NCBI GenBank assembly: GCA_015501595.1
Contig: JADNRX010001336.1
Coordinates: 1-11,005, forward strand
Reading direction: 5' to 3'
Origin: Hymenopellis radicata
Taxonomy: Eukaryota > Basidiomycota > Agaricomycetes > Agaricales > Physalacriaceae
DNA: 11,005 bases
Shown: positions 8,013 through 11,005 of the stretch, in pieces
Position numbering within the stretch: the stretch's first letter is position 1
Layout: each line of letters starts with the position of its first letter
Program-made: the position numbers and the translations under genes
The notes under the pieces: generated by a model
What the model saw: the letters and a program-made list of their open reading frames with translations, nothing else
Databases searched by the model: none
Told to the model about the DNA's origin: nothing

Positions 8013-9728
8013 ATGTGCGGCTCAGTGCCCGCTCGCTCCCACATCAGCAAGCACAGACCAAAAAGCGCTGATCTGGGTGGCCTGCACCTTGCTACCGGCA
8101 GCGAGTCGCAGGGACATGGCTGGCTCGGCGATGGCTCAGATCTGCAGTCTGTATCCTCCGTCGTCGTCCAGAATTTCCGCTGATAACAATTCCCAGGACC
8201 CCATTTGCCGAGCTGCTGAGCGATATGTACAACGAGACCCTCAATGCCCTAAACGGACCAGAAGATGACCTGTGCGTTGCTCTTGTATGCGTTAACGACC
8301 CGTGTTTACAGTTAATCCAAGCGTTGCGTGGACAGATCTCCCACCGGCCACCCGGAAGCGGTTCATCTGCTCACTCGACTCGTGGAACTTTGAACCACAC
8401 AAACTGGGCGACGTCGAGGTACTGCAATGTACTATGCTCCTCTTCGAAGGTCTCTGGCGCATCGCTGGCATGCAGGAGACGGTCGGTGTATCACTGGGTG
8501 CGTGTGCCTTGTTATATTCTCGCAGCGTTCCTGAACCTTTACAGACCAGATGTATCCCTTCATCCGACATTTGCGAAGCATATATCGTCTAGAAAACTCG
8601 TATCACAACTTTCAACATGCCCTAGACGTCCTACAGGCATCCTACTCCTTCCTTCGTTCCGCCGGCATCGTCCCACCACTCTCCATTCTCTTCCAGCCCA
8701 ACCGCATGTGGCGGACAGATCGAATATACAATAGCGGGCCCCCCATCACCTGTCTCGCTCTCCACGATATTTTCATCGTCTACATTGCTGCAATTGGCCA
8801 CGACGTCGGTCATCCCGGTTTCACCAACAACTTTATGAAAAATGCGCAAACTCCCTTGTCTGTCGTCTTCAACAACCGCTCAGCCCTCGAGCAGATGCAC
8901 TGCGCTCTTCTACTACGTGTCATGCGCCATCATGGCCTAGGTCCCTTGCTAGAACGTCCCCACGCTAGAAAACTGCTATGGGAGACAATAATGGCGACCG
9001 ACATGAGTGTTCACGCCGACTTTATGGAGCGCTTTGAGCACATGACCATTGGCGAGGAGAGCCCGATATCTATGCGCAAAGTGCTCATCTGCCAGGCCAT
9101 CATGAAGTGCGCTGATATCAGCAACCCTTCCCGGCCATATCATGTTTCGCAACACTGGGCTACGAAACTCATGCGGGAATGGAGTTGCCAGGCCATGTTG
9201 GAGAAGCAGCTCAGCCTACCGTGCACCGTACAGTCATCCGAAGATGCTCTCAGCGAAGCCAACTCGCAGATATTCTTCAACAAGGTGTTTGCGAAACCTC
9301 TACTCGAACTGGTGGTGCGCGCTGTGCCTGAGATGCAGATGTATGCGACACAGTGCACATCGAATCTACACAGATGGGAGCGACGCAAGGCAGAGCTCGA
9401 AAAGCAGCCTTGTCTGGCCTTGCGCGATTATTCCACCGAAAACGACTACATGAATGCGTTCCGTCTCACGCTACCTACGGACTGGAGCGGAAGCGAGTAT
9501 GTTTCGGAGGAGAGTGATGAGAGCGAGAGTGTGGCTTCGTCGACCGTGTTTTCGTCTTCTGGGTCGTCCGATACACGCGGGCGAGAGTCATGCTGCGATA
9601 CGCGGGGCTGCGGGGAAGGCGCTGAGAAAGCAGAAGAGTATCGCGAACAGGAATTCGTGGAGTCCCATGACGAGGGACGGGGTAATGGCTACCATCGTCG
9701 TCGCACATCCAGTGGCCATGCGGAGTAA
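8013..9728 (+). CDS. Class I 3',5'-cyclic nucleotide phosphodiesterase (four exons)
   Basis: Hydrolyses cAMP (possibly cGMP) to the 5'-nucleotide and so ends PKA signalling; comparable to fungal high-affinity Pde2. Model: exons 8013-8146, 8197-8271, 8322-8497 and 8545-9728, introns 47-50 nt, in frame, 522 aa. Seen: SYHNFQHALDV (about 147-157) with catalytic His149 and metal ligand His153; GHDVGHPGFTNNF (213-225), which matches the class I signature and holds His214, Asp215 and His218; MATDMSVHADF; KCADISNPSRPY with metal ligand Asp319; and SQIFF with the nucleotide-binding Gln370 and the clamp Phe373. The catalytic core is complete. The N-terminus is short, with no GAF, UCR or membrane segment visible. 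The last 75 or so residues are Ser/Glu-rich and disordered-looking and contain RRRTSS (513-518), a PKA consensus site. The third intron is secure. The first has a weak donor (GTCTGT) and the second a CAAG acceptor, so residues 1-71 are less certain. The ATG at 8013 is the first in the exon 1 frame and has A at -3. Confidence 0.93.
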
Positions 9729-10537
9729 GCTGACGAGTGTATAACCCGCTGGCGAGACGGTAATTACCATCCGCGCAGGCAAGAGGATTAGCTTGTCACC
9801 TGCTTTTTGGACGAGAGGATTTCGGTTAACTGTTATTATATTTTTTGTTGGTCTCTGTACGATGTCATCTTGTGTATTTCCAGCTCTCCTGTTTTGGTGA
9901 TAATATAGCACTGTATCCAGTATCTACATATACACTTTTTTCGTGTTCGGTTTTGGGAGGTGGCAAGTTCACTGCCAGTGTTCAGTTGATCGGAGTATGG
10001 TGCATGCCGCAGTTTTTGGTTATGGGTGAATATGCTGGATTATGGCGGTTATGATTGCTTGAACAGGTATGCAACTTGCGTGACAACTTCTATCCGGAGA
10101 AATGACTTTCGTGTCACGTCGGATCGGTCGATCCGGCTGCCGCACAGGGTCCTTTCGGCAGAACGAGACGTTCTCACAGAACGTCCTCGTGTTTGGCAAC
10201 TGCCCTCATCGCTGTCATCGACGTGGACAGTTCGTTGATTCGTCGCCGTTGGCCCCTTGCCGCCGACTCGATCATTGCTGGTTACTCTGAGCTGGCTCGC
10301 GACTTTTGCCTCCGTTCTGCCCTCTTTTTACCTTCGCCTCGCTCCTACTACTCATTTCTTACTGTTTATTTCACTTGTATTTCTTACTGCTTTTTTGTCT
10401 CATATCGTTCTTCCACCATTTTACTAACTGTGTATCATATTCTGTAGTGTTCCTGGTCAATATGATAATTTTCAGCTCATGATAGTCAGCGCTGAGTGCT
10501 CATCTTCGCGACGGCTCTCATCTTGCTTACGGGTCGA
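9729..10537. other. Downstream flank of phosphodiesterase and CT-rich segment
   Basis: 9729 to about 9930 is probably the phosphodiesterase 3' region, with a T-rich stretch at about 9833-9850. Around 10193-10310 an open frame reads TALIAVIDVDSSLIRRRWPL, which looks protein-like but has no good ATG and no resolvable splice partners. About 10300-10446 is strongly pyrimidine-rich and ends in ACTAAC plus CTGTAG. That could be the 3' end of an intron or the CT-rich leader of the gene at the right edge; I cannot decide which. Confidence 0.4.
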
Positions 10538-10692
10538 ATGGGTGACATCGCAAAGCTTGTTCAAGCTGTGCTTCAGGCCACCGTTGCTCCCAAGAAACGC
10601 AAAGCACTGTCTAAGGCATCTTGTTACATTCAACTGCCGTGCAAGCCCGCCGCTGGCGACGAGACGGGAATCATTTGCATTGAGAAACTTGA

Positions 10693-11005
10693 TATGTAGG
10701 TTTCTCCTTACAGGGCTTCGGTGTACTCACAGACGTTTTTCTCCAGGCATTCTTCAAAGCTCGCGGACCTCCGATCTTGCTGCAAGGACTCAATCATGAC
10801 TTAACTGAAAACCAGCGGTGGTTGTTGCGCGCATTGTTGGAGTTTAGTGGGAAAGGACGGGCTCAGCAAAACTTTCCGTTGAATGCTCGAAGGACACACG
10901 AACGGAGGAAGAGAAACAGAATGTTATCCTATGGGTACATCTTTGTCATTGTCTTCAGCCCGTGCGCTAACATTATACAGGCCACCATGTCATGGATATG
11001 GTGCG
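10693..11005 (+). CDS. Partial gene of unknown function at right edge
   Basis: One plus-strand frame stays open from 10693 to the window end. It reads GFGVLTDVFLQAFFKARG from 10714, then LTENQRWLLRALLEFSG and a basic segment (RTHERRKRNR) that resembles a nuclear localisation signal. A likely intron follows at 10935-10980 (46 nt): GTACAT donor, GCTAAC branch site, ATACAG acceptor. Splicing there gives SYG followed by PPCHGYGA. Upstream, a different frame starts at ATG 10538 (MGDIAKLVQAVLQ...) and reaches a GTAGGT donor at 10696, but that donor does not join this frame in phase with any acceptor I can see. Either the gene is broken, an exon lies elsewhere, or one of the two frames is spurious. 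I do not recognise the family. A GCCACCATG at 10981-10989 is an alternative start for a separate gene. Confidence 0.35.

Noticed and set aside
2029..9728. A CO2-sensing/cAMP gene cluster made of the carbonic anhydrase and the phosphodiesterase
   Set aside because: The two genes are about 4.6 kb apart with a transposon, an unrelated gene and a pseudogene between them, and the carbonic anhydrase seems to be secreted. Proximity alone does not support a functional cluster.
10193..10310. Possible von Willebrand A-like start (as in Mediator subunit 25) in TALIAVIDVDSSL
   Set aside because: The resemblance is limited to a hydrophobic strand followed by Asp/Ser; the expected following segments are missing and a CT-rich non-coding stretch comes next.
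1..11005. tRNA genes, rRNA, CRISPR arrays or bacterial-type operons
   Set aside because: No cloverleaf with a conserved T-loop, no regularly spaced repeats and no ribosome-binding-site context were seen; the gene structure is clearly eukaryotic.

Overview
The window looks like a piece of a filamentous fungal genome, most likely a basidiomycete of the mushroom-forming type. Genes are interrupted by many very short GT-AG introns (46-59 nt) with CTRAY-like branch sites, one promoter carries a CCAAT/TATA pair followed by a pyrimidine-rich leader, and there are no bacterial operons or ribosome binding sites. The species itself cannot be read from the sequence.

Layout, left to right. 1-1580 is gene-poor and I see no convincing coding there. 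1815-3404 (+) holds a promoter and a complete six-exon beta-class carbonic anhydrase with a secretory signal peptide, a His-rich pro-segment and an Ala/Ser/Thr/Glu-rich tail. 3405-4183 is apparently empty. 4193-5074 is an 882-bp non-autonomous DNA transposon with about 161-bp terminal inverted repeats (TIRs), flanked by an exact 9-bp target-site duplication; this is most like a Mutator-type (MULE) MITE. 5116-6046 (-) is a two-exon gene of unknown function, probably carrying a mitochondrial presequence. 6337-7063 (+) is a decayed head-to-head copy of that same gene, with the same 55-nt intron, a lost splice acceptor, a frameshift and several stops. 7064-8012 is non-coding as far as I can tell. 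8013-9728 (+) is a four-exon class I 3',5'-cyclic nucleotide phosphodiesterase with a complete catalytic domain. 9729-10537 has no firm gene. 10693-11005 (+) looks like part of another gene that runs off the right edge.

How the parts relate. Carbonic anhydrase and cAMP phosphodiesterase both belong, in general fungal biology, to CO2/bicarbonate-cAMP signalling, because bicarbonate stimulates fungal adenylyl cyclase. Here they are about 4.6 kb apart, separated by unrelated sequence, and the carbonic anhydrase appears secreted, so I do not read this as a cluster. The most distinctive parts are the orphan gene with its inverted pseudogene twin and the transposon next to it, whose two ends fold into hairpins that differ in sequence but keep their pairing.
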